NCBI RefSeq assembly: GCF_027853335.1
Contig: NZ_JAFEUS010000002.1
Span: 2,588,514 to 2,652,513, forward strand
Origin: Leucobacter sp. UCMA 4100
GTDB lineage: Bacteria; Actinomycetota; Actinomycetes; Actinomycetales; Microbacteriaceae
Direction: 5' to 3'
DNA length: 64,000 nucleotides
Both the position numbers and the translations under genes were made by a program. Of this stretch, positions 36,272 to 43,117 are shown one piece after another (positions within the stretch are counted from its first letter, which is position 1; each line of letters opens with the position of its first letter). The notes under the pieces are model-generated. The model was not told the origin of the DNA. It worked only from the letters and a program-made list of their open reading frames with translations, and did no database searches.

Positions 36272-36832
36272 ATGTCTACTACCGTCAGCGTCGTTGGAAC
36301 CGTAGCGACTGAACCCAAAACCGTCACCCTTCCATCAGGGGCAGAGCTCTGTACTTTCCGTCTCGCCGATGGCGAGCGTCGCTACGACGCTGAGAAGAAA
36401 GAGTGGATCGACGGCCATACCAACTGGTTTACCGTGAATGCCTTTCGTGCGCTCGCCACGCACGCCGGCGAGTCACTCAGCAAGGGAGACCGGGTGATTG
36501 TTGCTGGTCGATTGCGCGTTAAACAGTGGGAGAAAGACGAGCGCAGCGGCACCGCTGTTGAAATTGATGCCGATGCTCTCGGGCCGGAGTTACGGTGGGG
36601 TACGAGCGTGTTCACGAAGCGAACCCATGCTAAGCAGGGAAGTGGAGCAACCACTGCGTCTCAGTCGAACGCTGCCCGAGCCGACGATAGCGGCGCTGAG
36701 CTTGCGGTGAGCGAGGAAGCCGGGTTTACCCCTGAGGCTGATGCTGGGGGAGCCACCACCGCAGAAAGCTCCTCAAGCCCTGGCTGGTTTGTTCCTGAAA
36801 CGAGTGATGATCCGTTTGACGCGGCAGAGTGA
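36272..36832 (+). CDS. ssb: Single-stranded DNA-binding protein
   Basis: 186 aa. An OB fold (about 1-115) with VSVVGTVATEPKTV, the WFTVNAFRALA strand and GDRVIVAGRLRVKQW is followed by a disordered Ser/Ala/Glu-rich linker. The tail ends DDPFDAAE rather than the usual acidic DDIPF terminus, so the interaction peptide for replication proteins is not terminal. It is not next to rpsF/rpsR, where the main actinobacterial ssb is usually found, so this may be a paralogue (SsbB-like). ATG start. Confidence 0.85.
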   Translation: MSTTVSVVGTVATEPKTVTLPSGAELCTFRLADGERRYDAEKKEWIDGHTNWFTVNAFRALATHAGESLSKGDRVIVAGRLRVKQWEKDERSGTAVEIDADALGPELRWGTSVFTKRTHAKQGSGATTASQSNAARADDSGAELAVSEEAGFTPEADAGGATTAESSSSPGWFVPETSDDPFDAAE

Positions 36833-36874
36833 GCTGTCTGGCGTATTCCGGCAGGTGTTTTCAGCCAGTGACAA

Positions 36875-36880
36875 TATGAT
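36875..36880 (+). promoter_or_regulatory. -10 element of the lipoprotein gene, leaderless arrangement
   Basis: TATGAT at 36875-36880 is followed after exactly 6 nt by the GTG at 36887, with no ribosome site. Confidence 0.55.
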
Positions 36881-36886
36881 GACCAC

Positions 36887-37390
36887 GTGCTGAAAAAACA
36901 TCTGCAAAACCGCAAGTCAGGGTTCCGGTCGGTTGCGACCGCTGCGTCTGCCGCTGTCATTGCCATCTCACTCGCGGGTTGCTCGCTGCTTGACGGGCCG
37001 ACACCCGAACGTCCCGACCGTCCGGTCGTCGTTGCCCCCGATGAAGAAGCGACGTATGTTGAGGGTGGCTCAGCAGAAGATAACCTGCCGGTCTTCCTGA
37101 AAACGCTCAGTGACGCGTCGAAGCAAGAAGGCGCCTTTGAATCACGGGCACTTGCTCAACGCTTTATCGATGTCGGGTTTGCCGTTGAGAGCATGCAGGT
37201 GTCGCAGGACCGCACCAAGACCGACCTTGAAACCGAGAGCATGTTTGTGAGCGCTCGGTTTGGCGACCAGTGCCTCGTCGGCCAGATTGTTACGGCCGAC
37301 CGCACCATCGAGGCTGAAATCATGCCCACGGTTGGCCCCGACAATGATCTGTGCCTGATCGGAAAAACAGAGCCGCTGACCGACGAGTGA
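36887..37390 (+). CDS. Predicted lipoprotein, possible DUF6993
   Basis: 167 aa. A basic N-terminus, a hydrophobic core and the lipobox SLAGC give a lipoprotein signal with the modified Cys at residue 32, so Lgt and LspA (both in this window) should process it. The mature part has a Pro-rich start (PTPERPDRPVV) and a globular domain with two cysteines late (DQCLVGQ and DLCLIGK) that could pair. I think it belongs to the DUF6993 group of actinobacterial lipoproteins, but this is from memory of the pattern. Function unknown. Confidence 0.8.
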   Translation: MLKKHLQNRKSGFRSVATAASAAVIAISLAGCSLLDGPTPERPDRPVVVAPDEEATYVEGGSAEDNLPVFLKTLSDASKQEGAFESRALAQRFIDVGFAVESMQVSQDRTKTDLETESMFVSARFGDQCLVGQIVTADRTIEAEIMPTVGPDNDLCLIGKTEPLTDE

Positions 37391-37417
37391 TCGCGGAGGC
37401 GCTTGCCCTCCGCGATC
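37389..37417 (+). terminator. Hairpin at the end of the lipoprotein gene
   Basis: An 11-bp perfect inverted repeat (GATCGCGGAGG and complement) with a 7-nt loop, overlapping the stop codon. There is no T tract, so termination efficiency is uncertain. Confidence 0.6.
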
Positions 37418-37569
37418 CGCTCAAGAGGTATTCTGTCGAGTCTCGGAGGCAGGGTGTGAGGTGCCTGGCGAACGGGGCTGAAAAGCCGTGACCTCTTTAT
37501 AGGCGCGGTGAGGTACCCTAGACAGGTACTGACAGAGACCACGTATTTCAAGGAGATAGGGCGCTTCGT
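37418..37569 (+). promoter_or_regulatory. Upstream region of ettA with possible structured RNA
   Basis: 152 bp. GAGGT at about 37459 can pair with ACCTC at about 37491, enclosing a short GGCT-GAAA-AGCC stem-loop. TACCCT at 37514-37519 is a candidate -10 hexamer downstream of that fold. AGGAG (37551) and AGGG (37558-37561) precede the gene. If transcription starts further upstream the fold would be a leader RNA; if it starts after 37519 it would not be transcribed. Confidence 0.35.
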
Positions 37570-39267
37570 GTGCCCACAATTCATATGGCTGAATACATTT
37601 ACCAGATGGTTCGCGCGAGAAAAGCGCACGGCGACAAAGTTATTCTTGATGACGTAACCATGGCCTTCCTGCCCGGAGCAAAAATTGGTGTTGTCGGCCC
37701 GAACGGTGCTGGAAAATCGACGATCCTCAAGATCATGGCAGGCCTTGATACCCCTTCGAATGGCGAGGCCATTCTCACTCCCGGCTACTCGGTCGGTATT
37801 CTCATGCAGGAGCCAGAGCTCGACGAAGAGAAAACTGTTCTCGAGAACGTGCAAATGGGCGTTGCCGAGATCAAGGGCAAGGTTGACCGTTTTAACGAGA
37901 TTTCTGCTGAGATGGCAAACCCAGACGCCGATTACGACGTGCTGCTCCCAGAAATGGGCGAACTGCAGGAAGCAATCGATGCGGTTGACGCCTGGGACCT
38001 TGACTCGCAGCTTGAGCAGGCCATGAATGCGCTGCGTTGCCCTCCATCAGACGCGCAGGTGAAGCACCTGTCGGGTGGCGAGAAGCGACGCGTGGCACTC
38101 TGCAAGTTGTTGCTTGAAAAGCCCGACCTGCTGCTCCTTGATGAGCCTACGAACCACCTTGACGCAGAAAGCGTGCTCTGGCTGGAGCAGCACCTTTCGA
38201 AGTATCCCGGTGCCGTCATGGCCGTGACGCACGATAGGTACTTCCTCGACCACGTTGCGACCTGGATCTGTGAGGTTGACCGCGGTCGCCTTTACCCATA
38301 CGAGGGCAACTACTCGACCTATCTTGAAAAGAAGGCTGAGCGCCTCGAAGTTCAGGGTCGTAAAGACGAGAAGATGCAGAAACGACTTAAAGAAGAGCTT
38401 GAGTGGGTTCGCTCAAACTCGAAGGGTCGCCAGGCGAAGTCGAAAGCGCGTCTCGCGCGGTACGAAGAGATGGCTGCCGAGGCAGAGCGCACTCGCAAAC
38501 TTGACTTCGAAGAGATCCAGATCCCAGCGGGGCCCCGACTCGGTAACCTCGTGCTGGAAGCCAAGAACCTCAACAAGGGATTCGACGGGCGAACGCTCAT
38601 TGACGGTCTTTCGTTCACGCTTCCGCGCAACGGTATCGTCGGTATTATCGGCCCGAACGGTGTTGGTAAGACGACGCTCTTCAAGACGATCGTTGGTCTC
38701 GAGCCTCTCGACGGCGGCGAGCTTCGCATCGGTGACACCGTCAAGCTGAGCTACGTAGACCAGTACCGTGGCGGTATCGACCCCGATAAGACGGTTTGGG
38801 AGGTCGTTTCAGACGGTCTCGACTACATGCAGGTTGGCAACACCGAGATTCCTTCTCGCGCCTATGTCTCAACCTTCGGATTCAAGGGACCCGATCAGCA
38901 GAAACCAGCCGGTGTGCTTTCAGGCGGTGAGCGTAACCGTTTGAACCTCGCGCTGACGCTGAAGCAGGGCGGCAACGTGCTGCTGCTTGACGAGCCGACG
39001 AACGACCTCGACGTCGAAACGCTGTCGAGCCTCGAAAACGCGCTGCTCGAGTTTCCCGGTTGTGCCGTGGTGATCACGCACGACCGCTGGTTCCTCGACC
39101 GCATCGCAACGCACATTCTGGCGTATGAGGGCACCGAAGAGAACCCCGCGAACTGGCACTGGTTTGAGGGCAACTTCGAGGCCTACGAGGCGAACAAGAT
39201 TGATCGTCTCGGCCCTGAAGCGGCCAAGCCATCAAGCGTTACCTACCGCAAGCTCACACGCGACTAG
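37570..39267 (+). CDS. ettA: Energy-dependent translational throttle protein EttA (ABC-F)
   Basis: 565 aa from GTG 37570; ATG 37585 gives the more usual N-terminus MAEYIYQM, and AGGG 8 nt before the GTG supports the longer form. Two ABC ATPase domains: Walker A GPNGAGKST with signature LSGGEKRRVALC and DEPTNHLD, then GPNGVGKTT with LSGGERNRLNLA and DEPTNDLD. The linker between them is the charged helical pair that reaches the ribosomal P site. It tunes the first peptide bond to cellular ATP/ADP. No membrane part. Confidence 0.95.
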   Translation: MPTIHMAEYIYQMVRARKAHGDKVILDDVTMAFLPGAKIGVVGPNGAGKSTILKIMAGLDTPSNGEAILTPGYSVGILMQEPELDEEKTVLENVQMGVAEIKGKVDRFNEISAEMANPDADYDVLLPEMGELQEAIDAVDAWDLDSQLEQAMNALRCPPSDAQVKHLSGGEKRRVALCKLLLEKPDLLLLDEPTNHLDAESVLWLEQHLSKYPGAVMAVTHDRYFLDHVATWICEVDRGRLYPYEGNYSTYLEKKAERLEVQGRKDEKMQKRLKEELEWVRSNSKGRQAKSKARLARYEEMAAEAERTRKLDFEEIQIPAGPRLGNLVLEAKNLNKGFDGRTLIDGLSFTLPRNGIVGIIGPNGVGKTTLFKTIVGLEPLDGGELRIGDTVKLSYVDQYRGGIDPDKTVWEVVSDGLDYMQVGNTEIPSRAYVSTFGFKGPDQQKPAGVLSGGERNRLNLALTLKQGGNVLLLDEPTNDLDVETLSSLENALLEFPGCAVVITHDRWFLDRIATHILAYEGTEENPANWHWFEGNFEAYEANKIDRLGPEAAKPSSVTYRKLTRD

Positions 39268-39276
39268 GGCTCGTTC

Positions 39277-39741
39277 ATGGCGAGAATTCACGTTGAATTG
39301 CAGCAACGTTGGTCTGATATGGATGCATATCAGCACGTCAACAACGTTGCCTACGCGAGGTACTTTGAAGAGGCTCGAATAAAGCTTTTCTTCATGGGGG
39401 ACACCCGTGAAGATACCGGCCTCGAAAAGCTCTTTCGCGATGACAGCCCGGGCGGCATGAAAATGGTGGTTGCGAGTCAGACCATCGATTTTCTCGAGCC
39501 GATCGTGTATTCGTCGGAGCCTTTGAGCATCGAGCTGTGGCTCGGTCGTTTGGGTGGTGCAAGTCTCGACATCTATGGCGAGCTCTTTACCCACGGCCCC
39601 GAGAAGCGTGTTGCAGCGAGGTGCGTTACGACCGCTGTTGTGGTCGATGGCACGACGATGCGGCCGAAGCGGTTGACCGAAGAAGCCCGTGAAGCGGCTT
39701 CGAAGTGGACCGACGAGCCGCTGAAGCTCGGGAGACGCTAG
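39277..39741 (+). CDS. Acyl-CoA thioesterase, 4HBT/hotdog family
   Basis: 154 aa, single hotdog domain. RWSDMDAYQHVNNVAYARYFEEARI carries the conserved Asp of the 4-hydroxybenzoyl-CoA thioesterase/YbgC group. It hydrolyses an acyl-CoA of unknown chain. It follows ettA after 9 nt, with a strong terminator downstream, so it is probably cotranscribed. ATG start without a clear ribosome site. TesB lies convergently beyond the terminator. Confidence 0.87.
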   Translation: MARIHVELQQRWSDMDAYQHVNNVAYARYFEEARIKLFFMGDTREDTGLEKLFRDDSPGGMKMVVASQTIDFLEPIVYSSEPLSIELWLGRLGGASLDIYGELFTHGPEKRVAARCVTTAVVVDGTTMRPKRLTEEAREAASKWTDEPLKLGRR

Positions 39742-39748
39742 CGATAGA

Positions 39749-39793
39749 AAAGGGGGCTGTGCGGCAACGAATGTCTGCCGCACAGCCCCCTTT
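39749..39793. terminator. Bidirectional terminator between the 4HBT gene and tesB
   Basis: An 18-bp perfect inverted repeat, arms 39749-39766 (AAAGGGGGCTGTGCGGCA) and 39776-39793, with A and T runs on the two flanks. Confidence 0.88.
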
Positions 39794-39807
39794 CGCGTAC
39801 CAAAGGG

Positions 39808-40677
39808 TTACTCCTCGGGGAGCCTCACCGCGGTCTCCTGCGAAACGCTCGCGACGAGTTCGCCGCTCATGTTAAAGAAGCGCCCGTGCGAGAGGCCTCG
39901 GCCCGACTGCGCCGTTGGCGAGGTGATCTCGTAGAGCAGCCACTCGTCAACCCTAAAGGGGCGGTGAAACCACATCGCGTGGTCGAGACTCGCGCCCTTC
40001 ATGCCTGGCGTGGCCCAGGGAATGCCGTGTTTGCGCATGACCGGCTCCATGAGCAGGTAGTCACTCGCGAAGGCTAATGCGGCACACTGAAAGCTGTGCG
40101 GGCCAGGCATGTCGTTGCGTGACCGGAGCCAAACGTGTTGCGTTGACCGGTTCTCAGGGACATTGAGCACGATGTCACCCTCGACGTGTCGAAAATCGAA
40201 GGGGCGATTGAGTATCCAGCTCGCTTGCCGGTCGAGCGTCAGGTGACCATATCGATCCCAAATGCTCGGGATGCTCTCTGGCTCGGGAAACTGGGTGATG
40301 TCGATGCTGTCTTGGTGCTCGACGCCTGCACTGTCGTCTTGAAACGACGAGATCATCGACATGAGCACCTCGCCATTTTGGTAGGCCTGCGTGCGGCGGG
40401 TCGAATACGTACGCCCGTCGTGCAGACGAGCGACCTCAAAGGTCATGCGTTTCTCGCTGTCGCCCGGCCTCACGAAATAGCCGTGCATCGAGTGAATCTT
40501 GCGCCCCTCTGGCAGCGTCTCGCTGGCTGCGGCGATGGCCTGGCCCAGCACCTGCCCTCCAAATGCGCGACCGTGGGGCGTGGGGAGAGCGGGGCCGGTG
40601 AAAACGTCGTACCGTGTGCGTGCGTCTAGGTCGATGACCGCGAGCATGTCGCCGAGATTGGGAACTCCAGCAAGCAT
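39808..40677 (-). CDS. tesB: Acyl-CoA thioesterase II (TesB)
   Basis: 289 aa, double hotdog fold. FGGQVLGQAIAAASETLP and the HGYFVRPGD segment in the first half and DHAMWFHRPFRVDEWLLYE with GRGLSHGRFFNMSGELVASV in the second are family signatures, including the Asp of the catalytic network. Start ATG 40677 has a perfect AAGGAGG ribosome site; a longer ORF adds 10 unsupported residues. With the acyl-CoA synthetase at 2.2-4.1 kb it could cycle acyl-CoA, but there is no operon link. Confidence 0.94.
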   Translation of the reverse strand: MLAGVPNLGDMLAVIDLDARTRYDVFTGPALPTPHGRAFGGQVLGQAIAAASETLPEGRKIHSMHGYFVRPGDSEKRMTFEVARLHDGRTYSTRRTQAYQNGEVLMSMISSFQDDSAGVEHQDSIDITQFPEPESIPSIWDRYGHLTLDRQASWILNRPFDFRHVEGDIVLNVPENRSTQHVWLRSRNDMPGPHSFQCAALAFASDYLLMEPVMRKHGIPWATPGMKGASLDHAMWFHRPFRVDEWLLYEITSPTAQSGRGLSHGRFFNMSGELVASVSQETAVRLPEE

Positions 40678-40708
40678 CTTGCCTCCTTCAGTGCTGACAA
40701 TGGTCACT

Positions 40709-40714
40709 ATTCTA
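40709..40714 (-). promoter_or_regulatory. Candidate -10 element for tesB
   Basis: TAGAAT on the minus strand, 31 nt upstream of the ATG at 40677. Confidence 0.45.
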
Positions 40715-40815
40715 TGCGTTCTGGCTGACGCCCGCGCTTGCGGGCCGCACGCGGCGAGCCGCGCTGGTCAGCATGGGAGGGCGTCGCTTATGGGCATTCC
40801 TCAAGCCGCTCGGGG

Positions 40816-40821
40816 TAGCGT
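40816..40821 (+). promoter_or_regulatory. -10 element of the unrecognised gene at 40828, leaderless arrangement
   Basis: TAGCGT is followed by exactly 6 nt and then the GTG at 40828, which decides the start over the GTG that directly abuts the hexamer at 40822. Confidence 0.55.
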
Positions 40822-40827
40822 GTGCGT

Positions 40828-41478
40828 GTGAACGAAGTTTTTCTAGAAGACGAGCATGCGGTGAGCGACCTTGTGCAACTCATGCAGCGTCTTGATCGTG
40901 TTGGCGGATCAGAAGTGCGTCTGAGGGCAGAGAACGGCTCTCTCGCCTTGTTCGGGAGTACCCAAGCGCCGGCCCATTTGGGTGATGCGACGCAGTTGGT
41001 GCTGGTGCACCGTGCGGTTGGCCTTGGGGCCCCGCTCGCAGAAGCCGTTGACACCGTGGTCGAGACCCGCGCGGTGCTTGACCGGCTTGCTCGCATTGAC
41101 GAGGCGCCATGGGCTCTGCCGATTCCTCCGGTGAACCTCGCCGTTGCTTGGGCTGGCATGCTTCCGCCGCGTTCTGGGTGGCAGCAAGAGGCAACGCTTG
41201 AGGCTGGCCCGCTCCACGACATCGCCATTCAAGGGGCCGACCGGGTTGCCCAGATGTTGCCAGAGAACCCGGGTCAGCTGCTCGTCGATAAAGCGCGGGC
41301 AGCGGTCTGGTCGTTGGAAATTGCGCCGGGTATTCCTGCCGCGGCCGCACTCGCTCTCGACTCGATGGGATTTTTGCGCGATCAGAAACTCGTGCTCGTT
41401 TCGAGAAGCCGCACGTGGCTGCGTCTCACGACCGAATACGGTGACGTATTTGTGCGCGATCAGATCGGAATGCTGTGA
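40828..41478 (+). CDS. Hypothetical protein upstream of rpoZ
   Basis: 216 aa; I do not recognise a family. No signal peptide or membrane helix is evident. The composition is soluble and mixed alpha/beta: an acidic N-terminus ([20 protein letters not shown]), a central region with an Arg/Leu helix ([15 protein letters not shown]), and a C-terminal part ending in beta-like strands ([24 protein letters not shown]). Codon use matches its neighbours, so recent transfer is unlikely. Start GTG 40828 is chosen from the leaderless promoter pattern. It is separated from rpoZ by 58 nt that contain a TAAGAT hexamer, so the two need not be cotranscribed. Confidence 0.75.
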   Translation: MNEVFLEDEHAVSDLVQLMQRLDRVGGSEVRLRAENGSLALFGSTQAPAHLGDATQLVLVHRAVGLGAPLAEAVDTVVETRAVLDRLARIDEAPWALPIPPVNLAVAWAGMLPPRSGWQQEATLEAGPLHDIAIQGADRVAQMLPENPGQLLVDKARAAVWSLEIAPGIPAAAALALDSMGFLRDQKLVLVSRSRTWLRLTTEYGDVFVRDQIGML

Positions 41479-41515
41479 GGCTTTCAGGCTGCAGTATCAG
41501 TCAGGTAAGATAGAG

Positions 41516-41521
41516 AGTTGG
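41516..41521 (+). promoter_or_regulatory. Candidate -10 element for rpoZ
   Basis: TAAGAT at 41516-41521, 15 nt before the ATG, with AAGGAGAA as ribosome site in between. Confidence 0.45.
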
Positions 41522-41536
41522 AACAAGGAGAACACT

Positions 41537-41788
41537 ATGTCGAACGGTATTATCGAACCCCCCATCGACGAGCTGCTCAAGCACGTTGACTCAAAGTACG
41601 CACTCGTGACGTTTGCCGCGCAGCGTGCACGCCAGATCAATAGCTACTACACCGATCTGCACGACGGAAACCTCTTCGACAACGTGGGCCCTCTCGTTGA
41701 CTCGTCGGTTGATGACAAGCCCCTCTCGATTGCTCTTCATGAGATCGTCGAGGGCAAGCTGCAGATGACGCAGATTGACGAGGAGTAA
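41537..41788 (+). CDS. rpoZ: RNA polymerase omega subunit
   Basis: 83 aa. It stabilises beta-prime in RNA polymerase. [30 protein letters not shown] is the conserved core, and [15 protein letters not shown] the C-terminal part. ATG 41537 follows AAGGAG. In other actinobacteria rpoZ lies between gmk and dfp/metK; here it is directly before metK, but gmk and coaBC are not adjacent. A terminator follows. Confidence 0.95.
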   Translation: MSNGIIEPPIDELLKHVDSKYALVTFAAQRARQINSYYTDLHDGNLFDNVGPLVDSSVDDKPLSIALHEIVEGKLQMTQIDEE

Positions 41789-41834
41789 CCTCGCTTAAAC
41801 ACTGACCCCAGAGTTCAGCCTCGAATGTCAGTGG

Positions 41835-41870
41835 CGCCAGCTATCTTTGTGAGAGAGCTGGCGTTCTTTT
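41835..41870 (+). terminator. Rho-independent terminator after rpoZ
   Basis: CGCCAGCT (41835-41842) pairs with AGCTGGCG (41856-41863) and is followed by TTCTTTT. Confidence 0.85.
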
Positions 41871-41909
41871 ATTGCTTAGTAACGCACGAACCTTCAGACG
41901 GAGCACACC

Positions 41910-43106
41910 ATGGCACTGCGACTTTTTACCTCAGAATCGGTCACCGAGGGGCACCCCGACAAAATCTGTGACCGCATCTCAGACTCGATCCTCGATGCGA
42001 TGCTGTGTGATGACCCTGCATCTCGCGTTGCGGTTGAAACGCTTGCGACGACGGGCCTCGTGCACGTTGCTGGTGAAGCTCGCACACAGAGCTATGTTGC
42101 CGTCGCAGACGTTGTGCGCGAGGTGCTCAACGAGATCGGGTTTGTCTCGAGCGAGATGGGGTTTGACGGGAACTCGTGCGGTGTTTCAGTGTCTATCGGG
42201 CAGCAGTCGCCCGATATCGCAGCGGGTGTTGATACCTCACTCGAAGCACGCCAAAACCGAGGGGTTGACGAGCTCGACCAGCTTGGGGCGGGCGATCAGG
42301 GCATCATGTTCGGCTACGCCTGTGACGAGACCCCCGAGCTGCAGCCGCTTCCGAGCTGGCTTTCACACCGCCTTGCCGAGCAGCTCACCGCGGTGCGCAA
42401 GAACGGCACGCTCGCGTACCTTCGCCCTGACGGGAAAACACAGGTCACGGTGGGCTACGAGGGTGAGACCCCGGTATCGGTTGAAACGGTTGTTGTTTCA
42501 ACGCAGCATGCTCCCGGCGTGACCCAAGAGCAGATTCACGAAGACATCGAGCGGGAGGTCATTCGCCCGGTTCTTCAGTCGGTTCCTCAGCTCACTTCAG
42601 ACGGTGCGCAGTTGCTCATTAACCCTGCGGGACCTTTCGTCGTTGGCGGGCCTATGGGCGATGCCGGGCTGACCGGACGCAAAATTATTATTGACACCTA
42701 TGGTGGTGCCGCCCGTCACGGCGGTGGCGCCTTCAGCGGTAAAGACCCCTCGAAGGTTGACCGTTCAGGTGCCTACGCGATGCGCTGGGTCGCAAAGCAC
42801 TGTGTTCGCGCGGGCCTTGCACGCCGCATCGAAGTGCAGGTTGCATACGCGATCGGTCGGGCAGAGCCTGTTGGCATTTATGTCGAGGCATTCGGTACCG
42901 AGACCGTTCCACTCGAGACGATTGAGCGAGCTATTCGCGAGGTCTTTGATCTGCGACCCGCTGCCATTATTCGTGACCTTGACCTCTTGCGGCCAATCTA
43001 TGCGTTGACCTCTGCTTACGGCCACTTCGGTCGTGAGTTGCCAGAATTTACATGGGAGCAGACGCCTCGCGTCGACGAGCTGCGTCTCGCAGCAGGCCTC
43101 GAATAA
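41910..43106 (+). CDS. metK: S-adenosylmethionine synthetase
   Basis: 398 aa. It makes SAM from methionine and ATP, the methyl donor for RsmH and RsmB encoded in the same window. [12 protein letters not shown] at the N-terminus, [21 protein letters not shown] and [16 protein letters not shown] (the phosphate-binding loop) are all present. ATG with GACGGAG upstream. The 40 nt between the rpoZ terminator and the start are too short for a SAM riboswitch. Confidence 0.97.
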   Translation: MALRLFTSESVTEGHPDKICDRISDSILDAMLCDDPASRVAVETLATTGLVHVAGEARTQSYVAVADVVREVLNEIGFVSSEMGFDGNSCGVSVSIGQQSPDIAAGVDTSLEARQNRGVDELDQLGAGDQGIMFGYACDETPELQPLPSWLSHRLAEQLTAVRKNGTLAYLRPDGKTQVTVGYEGETPVSVETVVVSTQHAPGVTQEQIHEDIEREVIRPVLQSVPQLTSDGAQLLINPAGPFVVGGPMGDAGLTGRKIIIDTYGGAARHGGGAFSGKDPSKVDRSGAYAMRWVAKHCVRAGLARRIEVQVAYAIGRAEPVGIYVEAFGTETVPLETIERAIREVFDLRPAAIIRDLDLLRPIYALTSAYGHFGRELPEFTWEQTPRVDELRLAAGLE

Positions 43107-43117
43107 GGGCGAGTACG

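Noticed and set aside
41871-41909. A SAM riboswitch ahead of metK.
   Set aside because: Only about 40 nt lie between the rpoZ terminator and the start codon, too short for any known SAM aptamer with an expression platform.
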